Shown here: positions 5,528 through 6,287 of the stretch, piece by piece
Position numbering within the stretch: the stretch's first letter is position 1
Layout: every line of letters starts with the position of its first letter
Assembly (NCBI GenBank): GCA_005776545.1
Contig: SXOY01000298.1
Coordinates: forward strand, 1-6,287
Direction of reading: 5' to 3'
Length of the DNA: 6,287 nucleotides
From: Planctomycetia bacterium
GTDB lineage: Bacteria > Planctomycetota > Phycisphaerae > Phycisphaerales > UBA1924
Notes under the pieces: model-generated
Told to the model about the DNA's origin: nothing
The model's input: the letters and a program-made list of their open reading frames with translations, nothing else
Database searches by the model: none
Translations under genes and position numbers: made by a program

Positions 5528-6287
5528 TTATCGGGCGCTCCAGATAACATTTAGCAGCTCAACCAATTTTGTCTCAGCCTGAGCGTCGGACGAATCAACT
5601 GGAAACGTCGCGAGATTGGCTTCCAGGTATGCCAGACCCGCCGCGAGATCGGCCTTTCCTTCATCGCCAGATTGGCGGCCCAGATATGCCAAAACCAGCG
5701 CGGTATCTCGCGATGGAGCATCTGCCAGTTGGGTCCGCAGTTTTTCACGCAAACTATCAACTCGACCCTTTCCTCCCATCAGGGAAAGGTCGTACGTCAT
5801 ACCCAGGACTTCAGGATGCTCCGTGATCAGGCGGCACAAGTTCACACTTGCCGAGACTTTCATGCCTGCGCCAATCTGCGAATGAAGCCGCCCCACCATT
5901 GCTGACAGGTCACCGATCCGCGAATTCAACGCAAGCGCGTATCGCTCTTCTGCATCAAAGAACCGATTAGCTTTCAAAAGCGTTTCGCCTTCGGTCATGA
6001 AGTTGTTGTAGAGGTCAGCAGGTGCTGGAACTTTCAACACTGGGATAAGCGTGTCGGTCTTTGCCCCAGCATCCTTGATTGCCGCGAGCGTGTTGCGATC
6101 TAACTTCGGCACCGCGGCGGGAATTGCCGTCTTCACTTCGGCAGCCGGAACTTTTTTCACCAAGTCCCTGGCTGATTTGCGCGGCGCGAGTACATTTCGG
6201 ATTTCGGCAAGTCGCTCATCAATTGCACTCAACGGGTCCACTGCCACTGGCTCGGTTGGAAGCGTTGAATCGGCTGGCTTATCGACC
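5528..6287 (-). CDS. TPR-like protein, C-terminal part (5' end outside window)
   Basis: The frame is open from the right edge to a TAA at 5530-5528, giving at least 252 residues. The true start is outside the window, and the internal GTG at 6247 has no reason to be preferred because open codons continue upstream. Residue numbers count from the edge. Residues 1-90 are Ala/Pro/Lys-rich and probably a linker, with a helix around IDERLAEIRNVL. A TPR-like helix pair follows (about 95-126; EGETLLKANRFFDAEERYAL). Two less exact repeats are about 127-160 (MVGRLHSQIGAG) and 194-226 (ALVLAYLGRQSGDEGKADLA). The visible part has no membrane segment. TPR repeats usually mediate protein contacts. The partner and role are unknown. 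It lies upstream of the phosphatase but is separated from it by a 134-nt AT-rich gap, so joint transcription is uncertain. Confidence 0.75.
   Translation of the reverse strand, partial: VDKPADSTLPTEPVAVDPLSAIDERLAEIRNVLAPRKSARDLVKKVPAAEVKTAIPAAVPKLDRNTLAAIKDAGAKTDTLIPVLKVPAPADLYNNFMTEGETLLKANRFFDAEERYALALNSRIGDLSAMVGRLHSQIGAGMKVSASVNLCRLITEHPEVLGMTYDLSLMGGKGRVDSLREKLRTQLADAPSRDTALVLAYLGRQSGDEGKADLAAGLAYLEANLATFPVDSSDAQAETKLVELLNVIWSAR

Noticed and set aside
1..6287. Mobile element, CRISPR array, phage or defence system
   Set aside because: No transposase, integrase, spaced repeats, terminal inverted repeats or known defence domains were found on either strand.

Overview
The window looks like ordinary chromosomal DNA from a Gram-negative-type bacterium of moderate GC (roughly 55 percent by eye). 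Protein texture (long Ala/Pro/Thr-rich linkers, a SpoIIE-type phosphatase with sensory domains, TPR protein, many orphan proteins) would fit a planctomycete, possibly Phycisphaerae. That is a guess from style, not from a marker gene. No insertion sequence, phage gene, CRISPR array, tRNA or rRNA was seen.

Layout. Plus strand: positions 2-949 carry a low-complexity, single-pass membrane protein with a His-rich C-terminal tail. Its reading frame is interrupted by one in-frame TAA at 260-262. It is followed after 49 nt by a complete sucC (999-2243, succinyl-CoA synthetase beta subunit). A hairpin with T-runs on both sides (2265-2304) closes sucC and faces a small gene on the other strand. Minus strand, read from the right edge leftwards: the C-terminal part of a TPR-like protein (5528 to the edge), an AT-rich spacer, a PocR/GAF-like plus SpoIIE-type PP2C phosphatase (3630-5393), plsY (2904-3584, acyl-phosphate glycerol-3-phosphate acyltransferase), a 323-nt gap without a convincing gene, and an 84-residue orphan protein with a near-perfect Shine-Dalgarno (2326-2580).

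How the genes relate. sucC belongs to the TCA cycle and plsY to phospholipid synthesis. The phosphatase is a regulator of the RsbU type, but no anti-sigma factor or anti-sigma antagonist is in the window. plsY lies 45 nt after the phosphatase stop and may be co-transcribed with it. sucD, the usual partner of sucC, is not next to it. No new defence or mobile system is evident. The points most worth a second look are the stop codon inside the His-tail membrane protein, the small orphan gene with its strong ribosome site and upstream palindrome, the missing sucD, and an excess of the word CGATCG.
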